Origin: Paludibacter sp.
GTDB lineage: Bacteria; Bacteroidota; Bacteroidia; Bacteroidales; Paludibacteraceae
Direction: 5' to 3'
DNA length: 48,581 bases
Assembly: GCA_020049515.1 (NCBI GenBank)
Contig: JAIFKQ010000030.1
Coordinates: forward strand, 1-48,581
The notes under the pieces are model-generated. The model made no database searches. It had not been told where the DNA came from and saw only the letters and a program-made list of their open reading frames with translations. This document shows positions 39,898-48,581 of this stretch, piece after piece (within the stretch, counting starts at the first letter, position 1; each line of letters opens with the position of its first letter). The translations under genes were made by a program, and so were the position numbers.

Positions 39898-40917
39898 ATG
39901 ATAACAATAGAACATTTTGAGGGTTTACCAACAGAACATGAATCATTTTTAATAAACAGATACAATTCATTTATAACTACTTGTAGGTACATTGAAATTT
40001 ATCATCCCGATTATTACATTTATTATATGCTCGTTTACGAAGACAGTGAACTAGTTGATTTATTGATATTTGGTAATAAAGGAAATACGGCAAGATGCTT
40101 TAATGCACTTGTCAATATCAATCAGAATACCATTTCGGGATGCATAAATTTACTTTTTATACAGTCGCCATTTATACAAAAGGTGATGATTGATGCATCG
40201 TTAACGCCGTATAAATTAAAGTATTCATTTCTAATAACCAAATCAGAAGATTATGTTATTAATCTTCCCACAAATATCAACGATTATTATAAAGAATTGG
40301 GACTGAGTACCAGAAGAAATTTAAAAAGTCGCAAAAATAAATTATTAAAAAATTTCAACTCTGTAAATTATTTCACTAAATATAACTGTGATATCAATGA
40401 CGAAATAATTGACAAAATAGTTCAAATGAACTATAACAGAATGAAATACAAAGGAGTAGTTCCGCACATCGACAACAAATATAAAAATAATATTTTCAAG
40501 TACTCTCAACACTACGGTTGCGCTTCATATTTAGAGCTGGATGGTGAAATGGTAGCTGGATGTATAGCTACCATTTTAAACAAAGATATTTTTTTACATG
40601 TATTTTCTCACGATAACAATTTTTCTAAATACAATGTAGGTGAAAGCTGTGTATTTAACCTAATAACAACGGCCATTGAGAATGACTTGTCAACCTTTCA
40701 TTTCCTGTGGGGAAGCAGCGATTTAAAATCAAGATTTCAAGTAAAACCGACAATTTTGTTTTCAAGTTTTGTTTACAGAGGATACTCATTAGACTTCTTT
40801 ACAAACAAATTATCTACTTTTTTTTTAACGGCTTTCAGCCAGTTTAAACTTTCAGCATTTTCCAAACCATTAAAAAAAACCGTGAAATTTTACCGTAAAA
40901 TAAATTCCAAAGTGTAA
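39898..40917 (+). CDS. GNAT/BioF2-like acyltransferase (PF13480-like), paralog C
   Basis: GLPTEHESFLINRYNSFITTCRYIEIYHP...STRRNLKSRKNKLLKNFNSVNYFTKYN...YLELDGEMVAGCIATILNKDIFLHVFSHDNNFSKYNVGES...FLWGSSDLKSRFQVKP. Confidence 0.75.
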   Translation: MITIEHFEGLPTEHESFLINRYNSFITTCRYIEIYHPDYYIYYMLVYEDSELVDLLIFGNKGNTARCFNALVNINQNTISGCINLLFIQSPFIQKVMIDASLTPYKLKYSFLITKSEDYVINLPTNINDYYKELGLSTRRNLKSRKNKLLKNFNSVNYFTKYNCDINDEIIDKIVQMNYNRMKYKGVVPHIDNKYKNNIFKYSQHYGCASYLELDGEMVAGCIATILNKDIFLHVFSHDNNFSKYNVGESCVFNLITTAIENDLSTFHFLWGSSDLKSRFQVKPTILFSSFVYRGYSLDFFTNKLSTFFLTAFSQFKLSAFSKPLKKTVKFYRKINSKV

Positions 40918-41032
40918 AATTAAAAAGCTTAATTACTTGGAGTAATGATTTATACAAGAAATCTCTTTTACATATAATTAAAAAAAAAAGTACCATATAT
41001 AGGTAATTAGTCAACAACTACTGTTAATAAAT

Positions 41033-42073
41033 TTGAGTATGACTACAATCAAATGTTTGAATGGCTTGCCTTTAGAATATGAATCATTTCTGATTAGTAA
41101 ATACGAGTCGTATTTGACCACATGCCGATATATTGAAATATATTATCCTACTTACATCATAGATTTCATGCTTGTATATAATGAAAATAGCTTAATTGAA
41201 TTATTAATATTTGGCACCAATGGAAGCACTTCAAAATGTTTCAATTCATTTGCCAGTATAGATCCAACTATAATTTCAGAATGCATCAATATTTATTTTG
41301 AAAATCATCCGTCTATACCAATGATAAAAGTTGATGCATTAAGTAAAGAGTACAATTTAAAAAAAGCTATTTTACATGATAAAGCCAATGAGTATGTCAT
41401 TAATTTATCTTCAACAGTTGACGAATATTATCTACAACTAGGTCGTAGCACTCGAAAATCTGTACGAAATCATAAATCGAAACTGATTAGAGATTATCCA
41501 AATGTAAACTTTATTACTAAGTATGGGATAGAAATTGAAGAGAAAGTTATTGATAAAATTATAGAATTGAATATTGCCCGAATGAAATATAAAGGAATAA
41601 TGCCAGCGAAAGACCTAAATGAGGCCAAGCGAATATTCAGATATTGTAAATATTATGGCATTGTAACTTACATTGAAATTGATAATATAATAGTAGCTGG
41701 AGATATTGCGTATATTCTGGATAAACGTATGTTTACTGAAGTGATAGGACATGACAATGATTTTTCGGCGTACAATTTGGGCGAAGTATGTATGTTTCAG
41801 CTTATTGAGGCAGCTATAAATGGTGGATTTGAAACATTGTATATGTCGTGGGGCTATAATGAGTATAAAAAGCGCTTATTGGCAAAGCCGCATATTTTGT
41901 ATTCCTATTCAATATATCGAACATATTCTTTGGCTTACATTCTTAAAAGTATTAATGCATTGGTAGTTCTAAATATTACAAGGTTTAGACTCTCGAAATA
42001 CTCAATGCCAATAAGGAATGCTATTAAGTATTACAGAAAAAGAAAATGGTCGTTAGTATTAAGTAGAAATTAA
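41033..42073 (+). CDS. GNAT/BioF2-like acyltransferase (PF13480-like), paralog D
   Basis: GLPLEYESFLISKYESYLTTCRYIEIYYP...STRKSVRNHKSKLIRDYPNVNFITKYG...YIEIDNIIVAGDIAYILDKRMFTEVIGHDNDFSAYNLGE...MSWGYNEYKKRLLAKP. Confidence 0.75.
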   Translation: MSMTTIKCLNGLPLEYESFLISKYESYLTTCRYIEIYYPTYIIDFMLVYNENSLIELLIFGTNGSTSKCFNSFASIDPTIISECINIYFENHPSIPMIKVDALSKEYNLKKAILHDKANEYVINLSSTVDEYYLQLGRSTRKSVRNHKSKLIRDYPNVNFITKYGIEIEEKVIDKIIELNIARMKYKGIMPAKDLNEAKRIFRYCKYYGIVTYIEIDNIIVAGDIAYILDKRMFTEVIGHDNDFSAYNLGEVCMFQLIEAAINGGFETLYMSWGYNEYKKRLLAKPHILYSYSIYRTYSLAYILKSINALVVLNITRFRLSKYSMPIRNAIKYYRKRKWSLVLSRN

Positions 42074-42140
42074 AAAAATTAATGTGGTCAACTTAGTGTT
42101 TGACTATGTATAGAAAATATAATCGTAAAAAATATCAAAA

Positions 42141-43451
42141 ATGAAAAGTTTTACAAGAGTAAATTATTACAAATTGGCAATAATATTATTTTTTAGTTTT
42201 AATGCTCATGGTCAAGATAACATTATAACACAAGAAAATAAGAAGGTGGATGATGCTATTTTGGAAGTAATTGATTCGATAAAAATATGTAAATGGAAAT
42301 ATGACGCTCAATCATGTATAAATTTCTCGTTTGATGACAATCTACTGTCACAAACAAAAATTTCAAAGATATTTGACCAATACGGATTCAAGTCCACCTA
42401 TTTTATCATACCGAATAGTATGTACATTGATAGCCTAAAAGATATGGCGGCACGAGGTCATGAAATTGGTAGCCATACATATTCGCACGTTTCACTTGGG
42501 GGTATTGATAGTTTAGAGATTGATTTTCAGACACGTAAATCGAAAGAAATGATTGAAAATTGTATAGGTATAAAGTGCCTTAGCTTTGCAGATCCGTACC
42601 ACGAAACGACGGAAATGAGCAAAAATATCGTTTTTAGCTACTATTCTTATGCTCGAAATTACTCAAAGTACATAAATCACAGTTACTATCCTCTTTTTTC
42701 TTCTTCCACATTACAGCAGCTTACAAATTATATATCCAAAGGAATATCAAAAGGGGAAATATTGTTAATTGCAGGACACGGATTAGAAGGTGATGGTTAC
42801 AGCCCTATAAGTGAACACTTTTTACGGGAGATTCTAAATTTAGTAAATGATTACAATTATAATGGAGTTTTGTGGGTAACTACTATAAAAGAAGGAATTC
42901 AATATGAGAATCTTTATCATGAATTAATGTTAGAAAAAAAATTTACAAACGACACTCTAATATTAAGTTTTAAAAACTTCAATAAATTGAAATACAAAAA
43001 TGAAGATAAGGCAATGATTAGCATAAAAATACCATTCAATAGCAGTTTCGAAATAACACGGGTAACACAAAATATAGAAAAAAAAATGCATGATGATAAA
43101 TATATTTTCACAATGGACTTAAAAAAAGACACTTCTATGGTGTTGATAATGAAGAACTCAAGTCCATTGACTAAAAATATAATTGATGAGTTTAAGACTA
43201 CAAATTTATTTACAATTTACCCAAATCCTATCCACAAAGTATTAAGAATTCAAGACTCAAGAATAATGGGAAATGGTGAAATTTTAAGCATTGAGATATT
43301 TAACACAGATGGAAAACTTATTCAAAAGCAAATAACAAATTTTTCTGAAATTGATGTTTCACGTCTCAAAAAGGGACTATACTTTGTGAAAAAAAATATG
43401 CAAATAGACTCAACGATCAAGGTTTACATGGCAAAATTTTTAAAGTTCTAA
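42141..43451 (+). CDS. Secreted NodB-like polysaccharide deacetylase with T9SS type A C-terminal sorting domain
   Basis: Signal peptide; NFSFDDNLLSQTKISKIFDQYGFKSTYFIIP, GHEIGSHTYSH, CLSFADPYHE, LLIAGHGLEGDG; CTD NLFTIYPNPIHKVLRIQD...IEIFNTDGKLIQKQ...VSRLKKGLYFVKK. Confidence 0.88.
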   Translation: MKSFTRVNYYKLAIILFFSFNAHGQDNIITQENKKVDDAILEVIDSIKICKWKYDAQSCINFSFDDNLLSQTKISKIFDQYGFKSTYFIIPNSMYIDSLKDMAARGHEIGSHTYSHVSLGGIDSLEIDFQTRKSKEMIENCIGIKCLSFADPYHETTEMSKNIVFSYYSYARNYSKYINHSYYPLFSSSTLQQLTNYISKGISKGEILLIAGHGLEGDGYSPISEHFLREILNLVNDYNYNGVLWVTTIKEGIQYENLYHELMLEKKFTNDTLILSFKNFNKLKYKNEDKAMISIKIPFNSSFEITRVTQNIEKKMHDDKYIFTMDLKKDTSMVLIMKNSSPLTKNIIDEFKTTNLFTIYPNPIHKVLRIQDSRIMGNGEILSIEIFNTDGKLIQKQITNFSEIDVSRLKKGLYFVKKNMQIDSTIKVYMAKFLKF

Positions 43452-43507
43452 TTATCGAATACATTTGTCCAATAATTTAACTGTCAGACACTTTATAAAA
43501 AACAACA

Positions 43508-45184
43508 ATGAAAATAATACTGTCATTTGTAGTGAGTATATATTTAACTTTCAATTTACAAGCAATAACATTAAACGTAGAAATGCCAGGTACATTATCT
43601 ATCTTAATGTCAGACTTTGACAAATCAACTCTAAAATTGCTTACAATAACGGGGAACATTGATGCCCGAGATGTAAAATTTATACGTGACGAACTACCAG
43701 AATTAGAGTATTTAGACATAAACGCCATCACAATAGAAAGTTATGAGGGAAATGACGGAACTTCAAACAATACATATTATCTCAAAGCTGAAATCCCTGA
43801 AAATGCATTCTTCAAAGATGAGTCATCACCCAACAAATTGATTTCTATTATTTTACCAGTATCCATAACTTCCATTGGAAATCGAGCTTTTTATGAATGT
43901 AACCTAATCAACACCATCAATATTCCAAAATTGGTAACTAACATTAGTCATTTGGCATTTCAAGAATGTGCAAGTTTATCTAATATAGAGGTCGATGATG
44001 AGAATACTACTTTTTCGGATGATAATGGCATCTTATTTAATAAGTTAAAAACACTACTTATTAGATGTCCTGTTCAAAAAAAAGGAATATATCAAACTCC
44101 CAATTCTGTTAACATTATAGACACCTATGCGTTTTACAATTGTAGGAATTTGACTGAAATAGAATTTCCAAATTCCATAAGCACATTAAAGTATGGAGCT
44201 TTTTACAATTGTTCAGAGCTTACAAATTTAAAGCTCCCTAATGCATTGATATGGATTGAAGCTTACGCATTTTACAATTGTAGTAGTCTGGAGGGCGAAA
44301 TTACGATACCAAACACAGTGAAAAACTTGGGCGATTATGCGTTTTATGAATGTAGCAGCTTTTCTAGTTTAACGATTGGTAATTCTGTTACTTCAATAAA
44401 TAAATTCTGCTTTTATAATTGTAAAAAACTAAGCTCAATATCCAATGCTAGTTCTGTAAAATTAATAAATGAATTTTCTTTTTTTAATTGTAATGCGCTC
44501 ACTGATGTTTCGTTTGGAAATACAGTAACTCACATAGGAAAGTATGCTTTCTCTGATTGTAATAATCTAATTAATTGCACTTTATCTAGTTCGCTTACCT
44601 ATATTGGCGAAGGGGCTTTTGGATATTGTAGAGGCCTTTCCAACATAGTTATTCCTAATTCTGTTAATTATATTGGAAATGGGGCTTTTGCTTTTTGTAG
44701 CGGAATAGTTACATATTTAATCATTCCGGAATCACTTTCATCAATTGGTGATTTTACATTTCGAGGTTGCAGTGGAATTAGTAACGTTTATATTCCAAAT
44801 TCGGTAACAATTATTGGGAACTCTGCATTTGAAAGCTGTAATAGCATAACTGAATTAGTGATACCAAGTGCAGTAATATCTATTGGCGCAAGTGCTTTTG
44901 CTGATTGTGTTGGAATGACTAAAGTTACAATGTCTGGCAAATTAAATTCTATATCAGCAAATGTATTTTGGGGTTGCAGGGCTTTAACAACAATTGTAGT
45001 TGATTTACCATCACCGATTAATTTGAGCAGTTCAAATGGGGTTTTCGAAGATGTAAACAAATCAGAATGCAAGCTTTTTGTACCTTCAGTAGCTGTAAAT
45101 GAATTTAAAAAAGCCGAGCAATGGAAAGATTTTAAACACATACTGCAACTATCAATTCCTTTACCCCCGGACCCTGGGTTGTAA
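43508..45184 (+). CDS. BspA-type leucine-rich repeat (LRR_5) secreted protein
   Basis: Signal peptide; about 23-residue repeats such as SIGNRAFYECNLINTINIP, GDYAFYECSSFSSLTIGNSVTSI, IGNSAFESCNSITELVIPSAVISI; ends at ...LQLSIPLPPDPGL* without a recognisable CTD. Confidence 0.9.
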   Translation: MKIILSFVVSIYLTFNLQAITLNVEMPGTLSILMSDFDKSTLKLLTITGNIDARDVKFIRDELPELEYLDINAITIESYEGNDGTSNNTYYLKAEIPENAFFKDESSPNKLISIILPVSITSIGNRAFYECNLINTINIPKLVTNISHLAFQECASLSNIEVDDENTTFSDDNGILFNKLKTLLIRCPVQKKGIYQTPNSVNIIDTYAFYNCRNLTEIEFPNSISTLKYGAFYNCSELTNLKLPNALIWIEAYAFYNCSSLEGEITIPNTVKNLGDYAFYECSSFSSLTIGNSVTSINKFCFYNCKKLSSISNASSVKLINEFSFFNCNALTDVSFGNTVTHIGKYAFSDCNNLINCTLSSSLTYIGEGAFGYCRGLSNIVIPNSVNYIGNGAFAFCSGIVTYLIIPESLSSIGDFTFRGCSGISNVYIPNSVTIIGNSAFESCNSITELVIPSAVISIGASAFADCVGMTKVTMSGKLNSISANVFWGCRALTTIVVDLPSPINLSSSNGVFEDVNKSECKLFVPSVAVNEFKKAEQWKDFKHILQLSIPLPPDPGL

Positions 45185-45375
45185 GCACTTGAATTAATCA
45201 ATTCAAAAACCTAAATCTCTAATGCTTAAGAGTCAATAAGATATGTAGTGAAAAATTAATTGATGAATTAATTTCCAAAGTTATGAAATAAATAACAATG
45301 GCATACGAGATTAATTTTCACTTTCAATTATCAAAAAAAACAGCGAATAATTGCAATTATTTGAAGTTTTTCGTG

Positions 45376-45383
45376 TATTTTTG
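45376..45383 (+). promoter_or_regulatory. -7 element (TATTTTTG) upstream of the chorismate mutase gene
   Basis: TAnnTTTG match about 35 nt upstream of the GTG start. Confidence 0.45.
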
Positions 45384-45418
45384 TGCGATATTTATACTAA
45401 CCCAAAATTTATACCCGA

Positions 45419-45724
45419 GTGAAATTATCAAAATCTGCTACCGAATGTAACAGCAAAGAGGACATTAGGTCTCAAATAGACAAAATTGACAAAGAAATAA
45501 TTTCACTATTTGCGGTGCGATTTCAATATGTAAGTGAAATAGTAAAATTCAAATCCGACACCCAAAGTGTAGTAGCACAAGACCGTAAAGATGAGGTGAT
45601 TAGACAACGAGGTGAATGGGCTGCAGAATTAGGATTGGATAAAGAAACATTTGAACAAATATATCGGTTTTTAGTGGATCACAATATCAGTAAAGAATTG
45701 GAAATATTAAATGGAATAGGTTGA
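45419..45724 (+). CDS. Chorismate mutase (AroQ-type, PchB-like)
   Basis: IRSQIDKIDKEIISLFAVRFQYVSEIVKFKSDTQSVVAQDRKDEVIRQRGEWAAELGLDKETFEQIYRFLVDHNI; GTG start. Confidence 0.85.
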   Translation: MKLSKSATECNSKEDIRSQIDKIDKEIISLFAVRFQYVSEIVKFKSDTQSVVAQDRKDEVIRQRGEWAAELGLDKETFEQIYRFLVDHNISKELEILNGIG

Positions 45725-45893
45725 AAGTTTGATTGTTTGAAATAATTATAAAGAAATACTTAAAGATAGACTATCTATTTAAAAAAATCATCAAATGTAC
45801 AGGATTGAATATTGAGCAAATTCAAAAAAAAAAATGAGTTGTAAAGTCCCAATAATCTCTTAAGACAACTAATTCACCTATTTTCCAAACATT

Positions 45894-46043
45894 ATGATAG
45901 AAGATATTAAAGAAAAAGTCCGAACTTATGAGGATAGCTTGAAAACTTACCGCGATTTAAAAAACTCAATTGATACTACTAGAGAAGTAGGTGAAATGAT
46001 TGGAAAAATTAAAGGTAAAAAGGAAGGAATTAAATTACAATAA
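45894..46043 (+). pseudogene. C-terminal remnant of an Rpn-family / PD-(D/E)XK nuclease family transposase
   Basis: 49-aa ORF MIEDIKEKVRTYEDSLKTYRDLKNSIDTTREVGEMIGKIKGKKEGIKLQ*; the YEDSLKxYRDLKNSIDTxxExG...GKxxGKxEG pattern is typical of the C-terminus of these proteins; the nuclease domain is absent upstream. Confidence 0.65.
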
Positions 46044-46083
46044 ATACTAACATACAGCCCACTTACAAGAAAGGGCAAAATTA

Positions 46084-47040
46084 ATGAGCATGTATAAAAA
46101 CGATATTAAAGTAATGGATTGCACCGTTCGCGACGGTGGATTAATGAACAAATGGCAATTTAGCGACGAGTTTGTAAAAGCAGTATATGATGCATGCGTA
46201 GAAGCAGGCATCGATTATATGGAAATTGGCTACCTAAGTAGCGAAAAAGCCTTTGACCGCAACGAAATGGGGCCTTGGAAATTTTGCCACCAAAAGGATT
46301 TGGAGCGAATTGTTGGTAAAAATGAAACCAATCTGAAATTGTCAGCCATGGCCGATATTGGACGTATTGAGCTAGATGATATCCCTTATGCGGCTGACAG
46401 TGCGTTGGATATGATTCGTGTAGCTTGTTATGTACATCAAGTGGACAAAGCGATTGCATTGGCACACCATTGTATGGATAAAGGTTATGAGGTGTGTATC
46501 AATTTGATGGCTGTTTCTACACTTGGAGAATTGGAACTTGATGAAGCGCTAAAAGACATTGCAAAATCACGAGTACCTGTATTTTATGCCGTAGATAGTT
46601 ATGGTAGCATGTATGTGGAATCTATACAACATTTAGTGCGCAAATATACAGCTGCTTTACCTGGCAAAGAGATTGGAATTCATGCACATAACAATATGCA
46701 AATGGCCATGTCTAACACCTACACCGCATTGATGGAAGGATGTACTATGCTGGATGCTACATTATTGGGATTAGGACGTGGAGCAGGTAATTGCCCAATA
46801 GAGATACTGATTGCATTTCTGAAAAACCCTAAATATCGCTTATTGCCTTTGTTGCAAGTAATTCAGGACCAAATACATCCAATGCAAAAACAAATCGACT
46901 GGGGCTACCACATTCCTTATTTAGTATCTGGTGCTTTAAATGCTCATCCCCGTAAAAGTATGGAGTGGATGGAATCGGACCGCAAAAATGATTTTGTTTC
47001 TTTTATGAAAGAAATGCATGATAACGAAATTTTGGAATAG
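46084..47040 (+). CDS. HMGL-like / 4-hydroxy-2-oxovalerate aldolase-like protein
   Basis: VMDCTVRDGGLMNKWQFSDEFVKAVYDACVEAGIDYMEIGY, YAVDSYGSM, EIGIHAHNNMQMAMSNTYTALMEGCTMLDATLLGLGRGAGNCPIEILI. Start may be 46090. Confidence 0.9.
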   Translation: MSMYKNDIKVMDCTVRDGGLMNKWQFSDEFVKAVYDACVEAGIDYMEIGYLSSEKAFDRNEMGPWKFCHQKDLERIVGKNETNLKLSAMADIGRIELDDIPYAADSALDMIRVACYVHQVDKAIALAHHCMDKGYEVCINLMAVSTLGELELDEALKDIAKSRVPVFYAVDSYGSMYVESIQHLVRKYTAALPGKEIGIHAHNNMQMAMSNTYTALMEGCTMLDATLLGLGRGAGNCPIEILIAFLKNPKYRLLPLLQVIQDQIHPMQKQIDWGYHIPYLVSGALNAHPRKSMEWMESDRKNDFVSFMKEMHDNEILE

Positions 47041-47065
47041 AAAAGGATTCCTTACACCGACATGA

Positions 47066-47105
47066 AAAACTCCGGAACTTTATAAAAAGATCCGGAGTTT
47101 TTTTT
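47066..47105 (+). terminator. Rho-independent terminator after the aldolase gene
   Basis: aaaactccgga / tccggagtttt stem followed by a T tract. Confidence 0.85.
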
Positions 47106-47145
47106 ATATCCATTTCTATAGCTGTTATTTATCGCAACTCAACAA

Positions 47146-47838
47146 TCACAGCAACAGCAGTTTAAGATCTTTTTTTGTTCCGTTGAATTGATTGAAATCA
47201 ACGTAACCTTTTATACCATGAACCCTGTATTTTTCGGTGGTTTGCCAAAATGTCCAATCGCAGGTTGGTCTGCCGCGATAATCTACTATCCAAAGTTTAC
47301 ATTTTGAAGGAAGATTATCCTTCACATATTGAAGGTAATAGTTGTACGGGCAATAAATAATGGGGTATGTATTTGTTTTTTTATAAACCGCCGCAACAAA
47401 ATCCTTCAATTCCTTTATTACTGATTCCTTTTTAGGCATCTTTTTAGAAAATTCGGCATCTAGCACCAAAGGCAAATCGCCACGCTGAAACTTTGCCGTA
47501 GTAAGAAAATTATTGGCTTGCATTTTCCCACTTGTCAAGTAGGTGAAAAAGTGATACGAACCAACTGGAATATTCAGTTTACGTATTGCAGTGTAATACT
47601 CTAAGTATTTGGCATCCTGCATGGTAGTGCCTTCAGTGGCTTTTACAAAAATAAATCCAACTTCTTGATCCTTTAACTTACCCCAATCATAAACCTCCTG
47701 GTAATGAGATATGTCAAGCCCCCATGTTTTATCCTGTTCATAAGCATAATTTTCAGGGCTTTCTATTTGTTTTCTTTTTGATACACATGATTGAAAGCCA
47801 ATCATTAGGATCAATAATCTAAGTATATTTCTTTTCAT
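47146..47838 (-). CDS. Glycoside hydrolase family 25 (lysozyme-like) lipoprotein
   Basis: MKRNILRLLILMIGFQSC lipobox; WGLDISHYQEVYDWGKLKDQEVGFIFVKATEGTTMQD, PVGSYHFFTYLTSGKMQANNFL, LPLVLDAEF. Confidence 0.93.
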   Translation of the reverse strand: MKRNILRLLILMIGFQSCVSKRKQIESPENYAYEQDKTWGLDISHYQEVYDWGKLKDQEVGFIFVKATEGTTMQDAKYLEYYTAIRKLNIPVGSYHFFTYLTSGKMQANNFLTTAKFQRGDLPLVLDAEFSKKMPKKESVIKELKDFVAAVYKKTNTYPIIYCPYNYYLQYVKDNLPSKCKLWIVDYRGRPTCDWTFWQTTEKYRVHGIKGYVDFNQFNGTKKDLKLLLL

Positions 47839-47922
47839 CCTTTCTAATATCCAATTTTTAAAAAGGATAATTGAGTAGTTCTAAATTATTTATTGACTGC
47901 TAAAATTTTGATTATATAACCA

Positions 47923-47960
47923 TTAAAAAACAGCCAATTACATTGCTGCAACTGGCTGTT
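47923..47960 (-). terminator. Rho-independent terminator (minus strand) of the Ig-like surface protein gene
   Basis: aacagcca (47929-47936) / tggctgtt (47953-47960) stem with a minus-strand T tract. Confidence 0.65.
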
Positions 47961-47994
47961 ATAATTTAATAATCTACTAGAGTTATTCAATAAA

Positions 47995-48581
47995 TTATTC
48001 TTGTACTTTGATGTTGATTTTTACATAATCATCAGCCAAGTAACTTGTAGTAATACTATTCACTTTAAATATACCAACTTTACCAGCAGCTGTTTTAAAT
48101 ACGACTTCGGTACCTATGGCAAGTCCAGTAACACTAGTATCTGTTGCAGCATCAGCTGCAGCTTTAACTTCGGTATAAGTTGCAGAATCATAATCAATAC
48201 TAGTAGTTTTGGCAAACTTAGTGCTATTTTTTGTAGTCCAAGCTGTAAAAGTAGTTGATAATGTTGCTGGTACGGAGCTTGGTGAGTAAATACCTAATGA
48301 TGTACCACTTGCATTAAAATACACAAAATCAACCAACAATTGTTGAGCAGCAGTAGCTGTCTTTGGTGAATAAGTAGTTCCATCAGCACTAGCACATGTT
48401 GATGTACCTGAACCATCTGCTAAAGTACAATAAATAGTTGTAGCAGAAGCAATTGTTTTCAAAGTAGGTAAAACAACAGCAGCTTCTACCGTAAAAGTAG
48501 CACTACCTACAACATCTTTTTTGTCTGTCGCTGTTAAAATGTAAGTACCATTTGCCAAATTATTTACCGCTATAGTATAAC
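47995..48581 (-). CDS. Secreted protein with Ig-like/adhesin-type repeat, C-terminal part (N-terminus beyond window)
   Basis: Frame stays open to the window edge: ...YTIAVNNLANGTYILTATDKKDVVGSATFTVEAAVVLP...; Ser/Thr/Ala-rich extracellular composition. The track start (TTG read as M) is not the true start. Confidence 0.65.
   Translation of the reverse strand, partial: YTIAVNNLANGTYILTATDKKDVVGSATFTVEAAVVLPTLKTIASATTIYCTLADGSGTSTCASADGTTYSPKTATAAQQLLVDFVYFNASGTSLGIYSPSSVPATLSTTFTAWTTKNSTKFAKTTSIDYDSATYTEVKAAADAATDTSVTGLAIGTEVVFKTAAGKVGIFKVNSITTSYLADDYVKINIKVQE

Noticed and set aside
43508-45184. Tandem DNA repeats considered as a CRISPR-like array
   Set aside because: The 69-bp periodicity is in frame and encodes LRR repeats; no conserved repeat/unique spacer pattern and no cas genes.
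45185-45275. Palindromes ttgaatt-aatc-aattcaa and aaattaatt-gatg-aattaattt after the LRR gene considered as terminators
   Set aside because: AT-only short stems without a T tract; expected by chance in such AT-rich DNA.

Overview
Bacteroidota-type (AT-rich, Bacteroidales-like) chromosomal window dominated by a roughly 41 kb exopolysaccharide (EPS) locus at about 4.2-45.2 kb. Left edge: start of RNase G/E, a tiny bL38/COX24-like ribosomal ORF missing from the ORF track, HU, mutY, a thioredoxin and a lipoprotein. EPS module 1: two tandem outer-membrane polysaccharide export (OPX/Wza-like) lipoproteins, a Wzc-like tyrosine kinase, gmd and fcl. Then come a plsC-like acyltransferase, a cyclophilin and two paralogous secreted beta-helix proteins. 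EPS module 2: OPX, Wzc, Wzx, several glycosyltransferases, a Wzy-like protein, NodB deacetylases, a GT4-WecG/TagA fusion, Gfo/Idh/MocA and an AKR-like protein. Module 2 also contains two tandem paralogous methyltransferases and four paralogous GNAT/BioF2-like (PF13480-like) acyltransferases. A T9SS-sorted deacetylase and a BspA-type LRR protein end the EPS locus. Right edge: chorismate mutase, a C-terminal remnant of an Rpn/PD-(D/E)XK transposase-nuclease, an HMGL-like aldolase, a GH25 lysozyme and a partial Ig-like surface protein. Main second-look items: the GNAT paralog array, in which one member is truncated by a +/-1 frameshift with its conserved C-terminus still readable downstream; mutually exclusive hairpins in the RNase G leader; unexplained conserved intergenic elements; a 209-bp element with terminal inverted repeats; and the GT4-WecG fusion with no initiating phosphoglycosyltransferase in the window. 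All family assignments are from motif recognition by eye; no searches were run.
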